From Onchidella celtica (Eukaryota > Mollusca > Gastropoda > Systellommatophora > Onchidiidae), in contig OZ007574.1 in the NCBI GenBank assembly GCA_963931925.1, positions 37,976,938 to 38,040,937 of the forward strand: a stretch of DNA of 64,000 nucleotides, written 5' to 3'. How positions within the stretch are numbered: the first letter of the stretch is position 1; each line of letters opens with the position of its first letter. Of the stretch, positions 52,471 to 63,920 are shown one piece after another. A program made the position numbers and the translations under genes. The notes beneath the pieces were generated by a model that saw only the letters and a program-made list of their open reading frames with translations, was not told where the DNA came from and did no database searches.

Positions 52471-53025
52471 ATGATGATATGAGTCATTTAACTTTTCTTA
52501 TTACATATAACTTGACCGTTCCACAATTACATGCAATAAAAGGACTTCGATGTATACGATGATTTACTGTATTTTAACTGCCGTGTAAGAAAATAATGAC
52601 AAAAGAAGGAAAGACTTTGTCAAGGGATGCAACTGTTCTTTTGGCGCAGACAGCGGTTTACTGCGAGGTGGTTATACCCCTTCATGTATGTATCACGCTC
52701 ATCAGGAACGAAGCTGGCTCGGTGGACTCCAACTGTGGTCACCACACCATAGTGACAGTCTCGAAACCAAACTTTTTCTGTTCAGTGCTAATGTTAGAGA
52801 TGCTCTGAAATCCACAAGTTGATATTAACTTATTAAGTATGGCTATACAGTTCTGCGATGTCATTAAAAAACAGAATAAATTATGCCAAAACTATGCTTT
52901 ACCGGAGATGCAAAAAAAAAAAAAAAAAACTCATCTCGCATTGCTCTCTGCTTTATTCTTCGTTCAATCTTCATTTTGAGATGGCTAAAGGAAACTTAAA
53001 GTCGTACAAAATTGATCGACTCTCC
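52471..53025. other. Gene-free spacer
   Basis: Poly-A at 52911-52929. No gene recognised. Confidence 0.4.
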
Positions 53026-53229
53026 TCAGCCAGCAACCCTACAGAAACCCGACGTGTAGGATTGACGTCGAGCTTGCTCATAGGCAATAATAGTTCCTAC
53101 GTAGATCCCGTGGGTATGACATGTTACCGACATTGGTTTGATGGAAAGAATCTGCTCCTACAATAATCCTACCAACCTTGCCAAATCTTATGCAAATCTA
53201 CATTGGTTTGATGTAGGAGGCTGGCTGGA
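53026..53229 (-). mobile_element. M-family MITE copy 8
   Basis: CAGCCAGCAACCCTACAGAAA ... GGTTTGATGTAGGAGGCTGGCTGG, with AGTTCCTACGTAGATCC inside. Confidence 0.8.
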
Positions 53230-53478
53230 TAAATTCTCAACCTAAAATATTACTGAGTTTTACAACACGGACATCAAACTGAATAATTACTCTGGTTTGT
53301 TTGTTTTTACAATTTGTCAAGCAAGCCATGGTCTGGCCTGCTTTCGTCAGTCCTTCAAACATTTCTTACTCATTTGTACCTTCATTCACTCACTCACTCA
53401 CTTTCAATGAAACTCACGAACTCACGCAGTCGCCAGTACTCACGAGCACGGAGATATTCAGCGACTCACTTTGCAACA

Positions 53479-54401
53479 GGCCCATTCCATGAAATGTCAA
53501 CCAGTATGAGAAAATAATGGAAGTTAAAATATCAAATAAAAAATCCTTGGTTTAAGTTCTGAAATGGTTTATTGGCAAGAAAATGTCATCTGAGGAAGAA
53601 AACAAACCGGATTTCTCATACCGGGAAGCAAAAAATAATACATGTCATGTATTCAATAGGCCTATAATTTGCAGTTTTATGTTTAATAACAAGTAACTGA
53701 TGTGATCAATTGTTTGCCCTTTCTTATATTCCATTGACATTTTGACAATGTCAAAATAATAAAAAAAATTCTATCACTGACTTAGGTTTTGACAACAACG
53801 AATCCAACAGACATCATTGGTTTTGTTTAACCACTCTGCCTCATAAAGTTTTTCTCTAGCAACAAATATTTCAAACAAATCGTAACCAGTTACGAACAAA
53901 CATATTTTATTACTGCAAATTGTTAAACATTCCAGCTTAAATCCAAGACTTAATCCTTTTCATGAACAAAAGCATTTGAAAGATGAAGATGTAACACATG
54001 CCTTAAGATATGTAATGTACATCAGGGCATTTGTTTGTTTGTTTGTTTGATTGATTGCCTAACTCATCTAAAAATGTAAGAATTATGAGATACAGAATTT
54101 CATAGCATTCATTTACAAGTGTACCACATAAAAATTCAGGTGAAATTCTTGGACTACATTCACAGAAATTCCAGAGAATCACTTTTCATGATTGTAGCAC
54201 ACGTCATACCATGTTAAGCACCATGTTGACTCAGATCTTACTTTTAAGTATTTTAATTAATGATAAAAACTTGTAGAGTTGCCTTTTTTTTTATCATCGA
54301 AAAGGTTTAAATGATAGATATCTCATTTTATGATTTGTTCTGGAAGATAGCAAGGCCAAAACCCGGTATTCAGGTGTAACACACGTCACTTGGAATGGGC
54401 C
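53479..54401. mobile_element. Possible 0.9-kb inverted-repeat element
   Basis: GGCCCATTCCATGAAATGTCAACC at the left; read from the right, GGCCCATTCCAAGTGACGTG. The first 11 bases match exactly, then decay. No coding capacity and no clear target duplication. Confidence 0.4.
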
Positions 54402-55202
54402 ATCAGATGTTCTGTTTTAGCGGTCCTCGAAATGGGTCAAGGTTTTTTTGTTTTTTATTCTCATGAAATGACAATGCAAAGCGTGCCCATCACCGCCAAT
54501 CCTATTCTTCAAAACCACGGAAAATAGCAGTTTTATACGTGCTGTTTGTGAAGTTCTAAACAAGTTAATTAAACTTGTTTCTGCTCTAATATAAATTATA
54601 CAGATGAAGGCAAGTATCTGTTTCAAAGATCTCTAGCCTATGGGCTCGTGGATGTACACTAAATGCATTAACAAACCCTTTCCAGGTGTTTGGGAGTTAG
54701 AGATCTGACAGCTTTCGCTACGATCAAAGGTGAGTGTGTTTTCCAGCGTGATATAGTGAGAGTTTATTGACTGATTACCTTTTCAAGTTATTTATTACTT
54801 TTGTAGGAAGAGACAGAACAATGATAACTCGAGTTGTTTTTTTTTGTTAGTGAAATATTGGCCTATGTTTTTTTTATTTTCATTATTATTGAAAAGGGGA
54901 TCGGGGATGCACTCTAAATATAGACTCTAGTTTTGACAATAAAATTATATATATAATGCCAGTTAACTGGTTAAGTGGAAGTCGTCATCCATCCCCATCC
55001 CACCCTCCCCGAAATCTCGTCAAATACATATATTGTTACAATATTTAATATGTCGACTTATTTGAATGGATTAGTTGTGACTTGTGCACGCATCATCTGC
55101 AAGGTCAATGCAAAGGAAATATATTAACATGATCAAATTTGCCTTTTTTCTTTGTTGTTGTTTTATGCCACTGGATTTTCAGCTTCGTTCATGTCAGTCC
55201 TT

Positions 55203-55380
55203 CCCCAACTAGCAACCTTACGGATATCCGAGGTGTAGGACCGTGGTCGAGTTTGCACATAGGAATGATATCGTTCCTACATAGATCCGCTGGTTAGTAC
55301 ATCACAGCGACGTCGGTTTATGTAGGAAAACCGCCCTTATGGTAATCTACGTTGGATTGACGTAAGATTACTGGCTGGGT
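55203..55380 (-). mobile_element. M-family MITE copy 9
   Basis: CCCAACTAGCAACCTTACGG ... GATTGACGTAAGATTACTGGCTGGGT, with CGTTCCTACATAGATCCGCTGG inside. Confidence 0.8.
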
Positions 55381-55814
55381 TAAAGGCGACGTTTAGCACA
55401 CCGCATCAGTATATCTATGCACCGCATACTAGCGTGGAATAGTGACTGGTGAAACAGTAATAAAAGATTTATTTCGTTATCCCCTGATTATCCAGCCAGA
55501 CTCTCTGATCCAGCATTTTACTATTTGAATTAAAAAAGCGGCTCCAATTAGCTTCTGAAATAAAAATGACGCTCCGGGTGTCTCCAAAGCCTATTTATCA
55601 GCAGATAGGCACGAATATTATCAGCGTAAAATGTTATGTTATCTGACATGACAATTTTGATTTAATGGTAACTAGAATATGCTTATGAATTAGATTTTGA
55701 AACAAGGTAAGCATCCTGTCGTAATTCTTAATCTTCAGCAGCTCTAATGATGCAGGTCGCTGTTGTCCTGTGATGGCAGTACACTATTTAACAAGTATGT
55801 ATACATGTTTATAC

Positions 55815-55841
55815 CCCCGCCCCCCCCCCCCCCCCCCCCCC
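55815..55841. repeat. Long oligo-C tract
   Basis: Five C, a G, then about 21 C. The longest of more than fifteen C or G runs of nine bases or more in the window. Confidence 0.95.
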
Positions 55842-55901
55842 AAAGCCCAAAATATCCTTTATGTAATAATCAAACAACGCATATTTCATGATGAATACAT
55901 T

Positions 55902-56083
55902 CCCAGCCAGTAACCCGACGGAAATCCATCTCAAGTTTGCTCATGAATGGCATCGTTCCTGCGTAGCTTCACTGGTTACAACATTGTGCTGATGTCGGAC
56001 TGATGTAGGGAACCTGCCCCTACGGTAATCCTACAGATCCTCCAAAAATCTACATTGGACTGATGTAGGATTGCTGACTGGGT
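55902..56083 (-). mobile_element. M-family MITE copy 10
   Basis: CCCAGCCAGTAACCCGACGG ... GGACTGATGTAGGATTGCTGACTGGGT. Confidence 0.8.
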
Positions 56084-59000
56084 TTATATGAGGAAGCGAG
56101 TTACCCCAACAATTGTATCCTTTTGTAAATGTGTGTGGCGATTTAATGAACTTAAAATCTGAATTAAGTTCTTTTTGGTCATGTCATCCATTTTGAAGAT
56201 TTGTTACCCAGTGTTATACAAGGTCGGTTTCATGACAAAATGGCAAATAGATATCAACAGCTGGACAGCAATTTGGCAAGCACTTAACTTCTCTGTATGA
56301 CGAAGGGGCGAAACGCCAAATCAGTGTTGCCAGAAATTCAGTTTTGAAAATTTTGTGCTACTCTCATCATAGATTTCTTGCCTTCTTGTCAGTCAAAGAG
56401 CTTAGCTATACTGACTAGAATCAGAACGAGGCTTTTTTAACGGCCCAATTGAGGCCCCCGATCCGCCATTTTGTTGAGGGAAAGACGCAGGCACATGAAG
56501 TAGCAAAGAAAATGCTGAGTAACTGTTGTGTGACAGATTAATTGTAGTCAAGTGCAATCAAAGGAAGTACCTGTTTTCTTTCACAAGCGAGTGAAAAACT
56601 CATTTCAATAATTCAATGCAACCTTACAACCTATCAAGTACCGTACATCTAGACTTTAGAACTGGACAGATTCAGATTGACGAACCAAAGTGACAAAGAA
56701 AAAAAAAGGGGTAAAATTGATTGATCTAGATTCTAGATCTCGAGTCTGGTAGATCCAGATCTAGTATACAGTAATATTAATAGAAATGAGGAATGAGTTG
56801 TCGGCTATTTCTAGGCCTAGTGCTACTCCTAAATTGTAGGCTAAGAGAATGTCTTATAGAATCTAGATTCTTGTTACTTGAAAGGTTATTGTAATGTTGC
56901 ATCTTTTAATGTTTTAGAATTTAGAATAACACTAGGGTCTAGATCTATCTACTGTAGATAAATCAAAATTCAATGGTCCATATCAGTGGAAACGAACACT
57001 TAGCAATTTAATATTAAAATTCAAGTGTGTCAAGACAGTGCCTGTGTCACTAACACTGTTCTGTGTAAATTTAATATATCTGTCCATATGTAGAATCAAG
57101 TTATCTCTGCAACAGATTACCACTAGATGGATCTACATTGCACGGCACATTCCAAGTTTACCACTTAGGTTTAGCTATTGTTTTGTTACGACCTAGCCGA
57201 GAGACACATAAGATCTAAATTTAGATCTGTAAGTAAAGTAGTAGATCCCAAGACCCACTATACCAAGACAGTGCAATCGATCGTTAAATACAAAGGCGAA
57301 GAGTTCCACCGCGTGCGTTGTCTGCTAGACTGACCTAGCGCGTATGGTGTGCCCAGTCATGGCTCGGTTAGCAAAGATTTAATGGTGGCATGAAGTAAAC
57401 AGTTATATTTTCTTTATGTCCCATTGGATGAGATGAGGTTAATAGACTACCAAGAACTGTACAATAGAGCATCTATTCAAATAATTAATTTAATGATTAA
57501 AGCAAATAAATTAGTATAAACTGGAAATTTTGAATGGAGTTCCTACATACATAAAACCAAAGGGGAACTGTACAGGTACATCTAATCTTATGAAAAAGTG
57601 TAGGGATAACCAGGGTAGCAGAACAAGAGGAATGAAGTAGGAAAAGAGACCAGATGGGCCATTATTTAAATGATTAAAGCAAATAAATGGGTAAAACTTT
57701 GAATGAAGTTCTCACATATATCAGACCAGATAGGAAATTTACATCTTCTAATTGATGAAAAAGCGTAGAGATAACCAGGGTAGCAGAAAAGGAGTAATGA
57801 AGTAGGAAAAGTGACCAGATGGGTGATTGAAAAAATCAACAAAAACTCAACAAAAATCCAGCTGCAGTTATCTGATGATAATGAACGTTCAAAAAGTGTT
57901 ACTCATGTTGCAGCTTCTTCAGTTTTCCAACTTTCTTTCCTGAAATTTTCTGTTTTGGGGCACTATTTCTGATTGAATTTCTATTGCTTGAAGATTAATA
58001 AGGAACAAGGAAAGAAAGCAACAAATAAACAAACAACAACAAAACACTTCCTTTAATAGAAATTCGGGATGATCAAGTGGAAAAGTTCATTCACATAATT
58101 ATTGCTTGTACGTATGGGATTCCTTAGCTTTGAGAAAGTTTATCAGTATTTGATCCATGACGTTTTACGGCCTCCTCAAACAAACAAAAGTACATGTATA
58201 CCGAAAGTTGAATTAGCAATTAGACTTTTAAGCCCCTCCCTCTTCACAAACACAAACACACAACTGATGATCTCCATAGCACACATGCATTAGTCCAACA
58301 CAACAATATTGGGACTGTATGAGGAGTGCAAAGGTGTATGTCTGAAGTCCAAGTTACTATAATAGATAAACTTCAAGTCGGCAAATTGCCTTGCAAAGTG
58401 TTAACTTTGATTCTTCACAAAGGAGCACTGGTCTCCTCGATTAACACATACCGGTACGACGAACCGCGTGCCTGTGTTTACGATTGTACGCGCCGGACTA
58501 TTTTTAGAAACTCCTGGCCAGCGGACGGAAGTGCTTGAATTGCACCGTCTTGGTATAGTGAGTCTTGGGTAGATCTATATGATCTATCTTCAATGACAGT
58601 AGCAATAATTACTCCTAATTTCTTCAGAAAAGCTTCACTTCGTAAATGTCTAGATCTTAGAGCTCAAACATTATTATTGTACCAATATTTAATTCTTGCA
58701 AGTTTGACAAAAAAAAACCAACAAACCACAAACAGCTTAAAAATGAAACCAGCATGAAAAATTGAATACAGTAGGGCCTAATTAAATGTTTGGTATTGAC
58801 ATTGCTATTTTGGGGAATGGTGTGTGGAAGGCAATGTGCATTGGTGGCACCCCTTCCTTTGTTTGCCCCCTCATCATTCTTTTAGTACTTTAAGGACCTC
58901 TGTCACACGTACTGCTTTATTTAGATCTCATCAGTTTTTTCTATACCATTTGTGATAATGTAAACACAGGTACATTTTTTAAAAATTTCAGCATTTGATT

Positions 59001-59153
59001 GATATAAGATAATGAATTATAGCTTTTAGTAGGCCTACTAGGTTATAGCAGAACTTGGCAAAATGTAGTCTTCCTTTTCTTTGTTGCCCTTTAATTGTTC
59101 TCCAATTGTTTAACCCCTAAAGTAGGGCCTGTAGTGTGTTAATTTGTTATGCA
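56084..59153. other. Gene-free region with one tandem duplication
   Basis: AT-rich; AGATCT/TCTAGA words cluster at 56720-56960. A ~177-bp tandem duplication covers 57491-57840 (AATGATTAAAGCAAATAAAT, GATAACCAGGGTAGCAGAA, GAATGAAGTAGGAAAAG twice). No gene recognised. Confidence 0.5.
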
Positions 59154-59241
59154 ATTACTACAACTATTTGTATTGTCAGGTCAGAAAAATCTGCTACTGG
59201 TAACATGTAATCCAGTACAACCTGTTTCATGAACTGGTACG

Positions 59242-59327
59242 CTAGCATGGTATCTGTGGGCGTGCACCTGTCGGTGCAAACGGCCAGGGCGGAGGAGGTT
59301 TAATCTAACCCAACGGCCACATGCTAG
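59242..59327 (+). other. Nested stem-loops in LINE 5' region
   Basis: CTAGCATG (59242-59249) pairs with CATGCTAG (59320-59327). Inside it, TGCACC-TGTC-GGTGCA (59263-59278) and GGTT-TAATCT-AACC (59297-59310) form hairpins. It may be a promoter/RNA element of the LINE. Confidence 0.6.
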
Positions 59328-59488
59328 GGCACAATGTGACCCTCAGTACTTGAGTCCTTCATATTGGCCCCCGGTAGCGGTGTGGTCATAGGCTTGTTTG
59401 CCTAAATCACAGACGAAGAATTGAGCAAACTTCCCGGACGCAGCTTCGAAGCTGGCGGCAGCAGGCCAGTGGTTGATTGATAGGGCAG

Positions 59489-60076
59489 ATGGCACTATGC
59501 CGTCACTCTGGCCTGGATATCGTGACACAGAGCATCCACCAGTATTGGCGTTCTTTGGTTTGGGTCTTTCACCCTAGTCAGTTGGGACTGCGAGGCTGTG
59601 GAGTAGCCTACAGGCAGCCGGTCAGGCAATATGACTGTCCCTCTGGCATCCTCCTGCACCTGGATACATTTCCAGTCGTCTTGACCCTGTCTTGCCACTT
59701 GGATAAGTTGTGTCCAGGCGAGAGAGTGAGTCTGATGTTTGCGCAGCTCTTTCTCACTAAAAACAAATTCTTTGCGCCAGTCTTAACACTCACCTCGTCT
59801 TCTTTCATCTTTGTCTCGTCTTCTTTCCTCTCAAAATTCCAACGGCGATGGGCGAGTGCGGTGGCAGCAGGTTTGGATAGACTGGAAGCTGTTAGCACAG
59901 ACCTACACGTTGGTGGCTGTGGGCTATGGTCGCTTCATCGTCGATTGAAGTGGAGGCGTGGGGAGGCAGCACCCACAGTAGCTGAGCAGCCTTATTTAAG
60001 GATAGCACTGCTCACCTCAACTGAGGAAGCGGCTAGAAAAGGTGCCCTAAAGAAAGCCCACTTCACATCACCCTGA
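59489..60076 (+). CDS. Upstream open frame of the LINE, function unknown
   Basis: An ATG at 59489 opens 195 codons ending at the TGA at 60074-60076. No recognised domain: no zinc knuckle, coiled coil or RRM. It overlaps the open RT frame (open from 60037) by about 40 bases in the -1 relation. It could be an ORF1, a leader peptide, or simply an open stretch of 5' UTR. Confidence 0.3.
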   Translation: MALCRHSGLDIVTQSIHQYWRSLVWVFHPSQLGLRGCGVAYRQPVRQYDCPSGILLHLDTFPVVLTLSCHLDKLCPGERVSLMFAQLFLTKNKFFAPVLTLTSSSFIFVSSSFLSKFQRRWASAVAAGLDRLEAVSTDLHVGGCGLWSLHRRLKWRRGEAAPTVAEQPYLRIALLTSTEEAARKGALKKAHFTSP

Positions 60077-60093
60077 CTGGTATACCGCGACCA

Positions 60094-63000
60094 GTGGGGA
60101 TCCCTTTTTGCGGTCGAAACAAAAAGAAATTCAGCTTACTCAGGCTAGGAGCCTGGAATATACGCACACTACAGGACAACTCAAACAACCCGGAAAGACG
60201 CACTGCACTTATTGCCATTGAGCTCAGCAGGTACAACCTGGACATAGTGGCACTCAGTGAGACCAGACTCCCTGATAGTGGCCAACTCAAAGAGCTCAGT
60301 GGTGGATACACCTTCTTCTGGAAAGGCAAGGGTGCAGTCGAACCGAGACAGCATGGTGTTGGGTTTGCAATTAAAAATGACCTTGTCAGAAACTTGCAGT
60401 CCATGCCAATTGAAATAAATGACAGGCTAATGACACTCAGGATCCCAGTTGGGAAAAGCCAGTCAGCCACCCTCATTAGCGCATATGCGCCCACCATGAC
60501 AAACCCAGATGAGGCCAAAGACAAGTTCTATTCTGATCTAGAATCTGTCATATGCTCTGTCCCGGCAGCTAAGCTGATTCTCTTGGGGGACTTCAATGCT
60601 AGGGTTGGCTCCGAAATCTCAGCGTGGCCAAATGTTTTGGGCCCTCATGGAGTTGGTTCATGCAATAACAACGGGTTGCGCTTGCTTACTTTGTGCGCTG
60701 AATTTGGCCTGTTCATTACCAACACAAATTTTAGTCTCCCCGTGAGAAACAGAACGTCATGGATGCATCCCCGCTCAAAGCATTGGCATCTCATAGACTA
60801 TGTCATTGTGAGGAAGACTGACAGAAAGGATGTCCTTGTAACAAAGGCGATGTGTGGTGCCGAGTGTGGAACTGACCACAGACTCATTGTTTGCAAGCTC
60901 AGACTAACATTGAGGCGCAATAGACGCCCTCAAGGGAAAGCGCCACCTAAACGCCTAAATGTTTCAAAACTCTGCTCAGCTGAGAAACAGAGCGAGCTCT
61001 CATCAGAACTCTCCTCAAAATTGGATTGCGTGACTTTTGACCCTGAGAACATTGAACAGAGCTGGACTGACCTAAATACGACTGTACACTCTTGCGCCAG
61101 CAGCACAGTTGGTTTTCCTGTCCGCAAGCACCAGGACTGGTTCAATGATAATGATAATGAAATCAAAGTGCTCATCAAAGAAAAAAATAGTCTCATCCAA
61201 GCTCACTGCAGTGACCCCTCTTCCACAGCAAAAGCTGATGCACTGCGTGCATGTAAGGGTGTACTCCAGAAGAAGCTGAGGAAAATGAAAAATGACTGGC
61301 TTGAAGAGCGAGTAAGAGAAACTCAGAAATATGCCGACACAAACAACACTAGAAAGTTCTTTGAGAGCCTCCGAGCTGTGTTTGGACCATCCCGCTCTGG
61401 CACTACGCCACTTCTTGCGTCAGATGGTTCAACACGCATTGTTGAATTGAATGCCATAATTCAGCGTTGGGCAGAACATTTCGGAGGTGTGCTAAATCGG
61501 CCATCAAATATAAATACTGAGTCCATTGACCGCCTCCCTCAGACTCCTATTAATGCAGCTCTTGCCAAGCCATTCACAGCAAATGAGACCCGAACTGCCA
61601 CAAATCAGATGTCCTTTAACAAATCACCAGGCGTGGATTCAATTCCTGCTGAGGTGTATGCCTTCGGTGGAGAAAAGCTTATTGAAAGGTTGACCGAGTT
61701 GTTCAATCATATGTTGAAAGCAGGGAAGCTGCCACAGGACTTCAAAGATGCTTCAATCATCCATCTGTACAAAAACAAAGGGGACAGCCAAGTCTGTGAC
61801 AACCATCGGGGAATCTCTCTACTTTCAATTGCTGGCAAAATATTGGCAAGAATGCTTCTGAATCGCCTTCTTGATCACCTTTCGTCAAATGACTTGCTTC
61901 CCGAGAGCCAATGTGGCTTTCGTAAAGAGAGGGGAACGGCGGATATGATTTTTGCTGCCAGACAGATTCAGGAAAAATGCATGGAACAAAATAAAGCGCT
62001 GTATATCACATTTGTTGACCTCACAAAAGCATTTGACACAGTGTGTCGTGAAGGCCTCTGGAAAATCTTGGCGAAGTTTGGGTGTCCACCCGAATTCATC
62101 ACAATAGTGCGCCAGTTTCATGATGGCATGCAAGCTGCAGTCAAAAGCAACGGCAGTGTTTCAGAGCCCTTTGCTGTCACAAATGGGGTAAAACAGGGTT
62201 GTGTCTTAGCCCCAACTCTGTTCAGCATCATGTTCTCTGCAATGCTACAAGAAGCCTTTAGCTCTCCTCCTCAAGGGGTAAGCATCAAGTACCGAACTGA
62301 TGGCAGTCTATTCAACCTCAGGAGACTTCAGGCAAAAACCAAAATCAAAAGTACTCAAGTCTGTGACCTACTATTTGCTGATGATTGTGCACTTCTGGCA
62401 CACGATGAGGATAGCATGCAAAACTGTGTTGATAAGTTCTCTAGTGCCTGTGACAACTTTGGCCTCACAATAAGCACAAAGAAGACGGAAGTGCTCCATC
62501 AGCCTACTCCAGACGACAAGTATCCTGTGACCCCAAATATCAAAGTCCATGACAGTCTTCTGAAGGTGTCGGAGAACTTCACCTATCTTGGCAGTACACT
62601 GTCTTCCGCGGCTCGTGTTGATACTGAAATTCTCTCAAGAATCAGCAAAGCCAGCTCTGCATTTGGCAGGCTTCGAAAGAGAGTATGGGATGTTGCCGGC
62701 ATTCGCACAGACACTAAGCTGAAAGTGTACAATGCTGTGGTCCTTCCCACCCTACTCTATGGGGCTGAAACCTGGACAGTGTACCAATCGCATGCCAGAA
62801 AGCTAAATCACTTTCATCTGGCCTGCCTTAGAAAGATCCTAAGGATCAAATGGCAGGATAAAATTCCAGACACTGAGGTCCTCAATCGTGCCAAGGAATT
62901 GAGCATCTTCTGCCACCTGAAAAAAATTCAGCTACGTTGGGCAGGACATGTTGTCAGAATGCCCAACTCCAGACTCCCTAAGCAAATCTTCTTCTCTGAG

Positions 63001-63318
63001 CTCTCCAATGGAACGAGGAATGTTGGGGCCCCAAAGAGACGTTCCAAAGACACTCTCAAGCAATCACTGAAGGCCTTTGCCATTGATGTGAGTGAGTGGG
63101 AAAAGCTCTCGCTTGATCGTGCAAATTGGAGGGCGGCCCTTACCAGAGGCAGCAAAGCATGGGAAGCTGACAGAGTCCAGCAGGCTATCAAAAAAAGAGA
63201 ACGGCGCAAGAAAAGGCCCAGTGGTACTGAACCAACGGAGCACTCTTGTCATTTATGCGGAAGGGTCTGCAGGGCAAAAATAGGACTTATCAGTCACATG
63301 AGAAGCCATAAGTCATGA
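60094..63318 (+). CDS. LINE endonuclease-reverse transcriptase polyprotein
   Basis: About 1,074 residues, uninterrupted. The N-terminal apurinic-type endonuclease shows LGAWNIRT, SETRLP, LGDFNARVG, HWHLIDYVIV and TDHRL, all catalytic positions present; it nicks target DNA. The reverse transcriptase follows: GISLLSIAGKI, QCGFRKERGTADMIFA, FVDLTKAFDTV (motif A), TNGVKQGCVLAPTLFS and FADD at about 761-764 (motif C); it copies element RNA at the nick. The C-terminus has a C2H2 finger, CHLCGRVCRAKIGLISHMRSH. The frame is open from 60037 but has no ATG before 60403, which lies inside the endonuclease. The position given starts at GTG; real initiation is probably non-AUG or coupled to the upstream frame. 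Very similar proteins are common in invertebrate genomes as 'endonuclease-reverse transcriptase'. Confidence 0.95.
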   Translation: MGIPFCGRNKKKFSLLRLGAWNIRTLQDNSNNPERRTALIAIELSRYNLDIVALSETRLPDSGQLKELSGGYTFFWKGKGAVEPRQHGVGFAIKNDLVRNLQSMPIEINDRLMTLRIPVGKSQSATLISAYAPTMTNPDEAKDKFYSDLESVICSVPAAKLILLGDFNARVGSEISAWPNVLGPHGVGSCNNNGLRLLTLCAEFGLFITNTNFSLPVRNRTSWMHPRSKHWHLIDYVIVRKTDRKDVLVTKAMCGAECGTDHRLIVCKLRLTLRRNRRPQGKAPPKRLNVSKLCSAEKQSELSSELSSKLDCVTFDPENIEQSWTDLNTTVHSCASSTVGFPVRKHQDWFNDNDNEIKVLIKEKNSLIQAHCSDPSSTAKADALRACKGVLQKKLRKMKNDWLEERVRETQKYADTNNTRKFFESLRAVFGPSRSGTTPLLASDGSTRIVELNAIIQRWAEHFGGVLNRPSNINTESIDRLPQTPINAALAKPFTANETRTATNQMSFNKSPGVDSIPAEVYAFGGEKLIERLTELFNHMLKAGKLPQDFKDASIIHLYKNKGDSQVCDNHRGISLLSIAGKILARMLLNRLLDHLSSNDLLPESQCGFRKERGTADMIFAARQIQEKCMEQNKALYITFVDLTKAFDTVCREGLWKILAKFGCPPEFITIVRQFHDGMQAAVKSNGSVSEPFAVTNGVKQGCVLAPTLFSIMFSAMLQEAFSSPPQGVSIKYRTDGSLFNLRRLQAKTKIKSTQVCDLLFADDCALLAHDEDSMQNCVDKFSSACDNFGLTISTKKTEVLHQPTPDDKYPVTPNIKVHDSLLKVSENFTYLGSTLSSAARVDTEILSRISKASSAFGRLRKRVWDVAGIRTDTKLKVYNAVVLPTLLYGAETWTVYQSHARKLNHFHLACLRKILRIKWQDKIPDTEVLNRAKELSIFCHLKKIQLRWAGHVVRMPNSRLPKQIFFSELSNGTRNVGAPKRRSKDTLKQSLKAFAIDVSEWEKLSLDRANWRAALTRGSKAWEADRVQQAIKKRERRKKRPSGTEPTEHSCHLCGRVCRAKIGLISHMRSHKS

Positions 63319-63552
63319 AAGAACAGTCTTTCCATTCTGTCCTCTGTGTCCTTTAGTTCTCTTTATTGTCCATGTGTTGAAATTCTCAACAATTTCTGTT
63401 CTTTATTCCTCTGGTGTTAAGGTCATCATCATACGTGATGGACGAACTATTATTATTACTACAACTATTTACTAGTCTGCCTTCATAATAATTTTGTTGT
63501 GCTTTTGTTTATTATTTAACATATCAGTGTAACAGGCCAAAATATAGCGCCC

Positions 63553-63648
63553 GCCCAGACTATACCCGGGGTTAAACTGGCCTAGCCCAGACTATACCCC
63601 GGGGTATATTCTGGGCTAGGCCAGTTTATACCCCGGGTATACTTTAGG
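63553..63648. repeat. Imperfect ~95-bp palindrome built of inverted CCAGACTATACCCC units
   Basis: 63577-63624 is a 48-bp palindrome with one mismatched pair, centred between 63600 and 63601. Symmetry continues outward to about 63553 and 63648 with one indel and a few changes. Further direct copies of CCAGAYTATACCCC follow to about 63690. Confidence 0.92.
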
Positions 63649-63716
63649 CTAGGCCAGACTATACCCCCCAGTCCAGATTATACCCCCTACTTTTTAAAAA
63701 AAAACAAGTGAAGACC

Positions 63717-63920
63717 ATAGTTTATTTCAGCCTGTTCTTCATCACTGTTGTCAGATATCATATTAATACATACATGAACACATTTTTGACACCCATAAAT
63801 CCTAATACAATTTAGAGGAAATAAATAACAGTTTATTTCAGCCTTAGTTTAAACTGATGTACATACATATACATTCTTGACTCCTGTAAATCATGATACA
63901 TTTTAGAGGAAACAGACATG
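63717..63920. repeat. Diverged ~110-bp tandem duplication
   Basis: AGTTTATTTCAGCCT ... TACATAYATGAACACATTTTTGAC ... CATAAATC.TAATACA.TTTAGAGGAAA occurs at 63718 and again at 63830. Confidence 0.75.

Larger units (their letters stand above)
59154..63470 (+). mobile_element. Complete non-LTR retrotransposon (LINE) with 16-bp target duplication
   Basis: The element runs from about 59170 to 63454. ATTACTACAACTATTT stands directly before it (59154-59169) and after it (63455-63470), a 16-bp target-site duplication (its first bases may overlap the element's own ATT tail). In order: a structured 5' region, a small upstream open frame, one uninterrupted endonuclease-reverse transcriptase frame ending at 63318, a ~135-base 3' UTR with GTCATCATCATACGTGATGG, and a short (ATT)n tail. 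No poly-A. The clade cannot be fixed by eye. The intact frame and clean duplication indicate a recent, possibly still competent insertion. Confidence 0.93.

Noticed and set aside
59170-59340. HDV-like self-cleaving ribozyme at the LINE 5' end
   Set aside because: Stems do not begin at the element start and the pseudoknot could not be built by eye; kept only as a structure to test.
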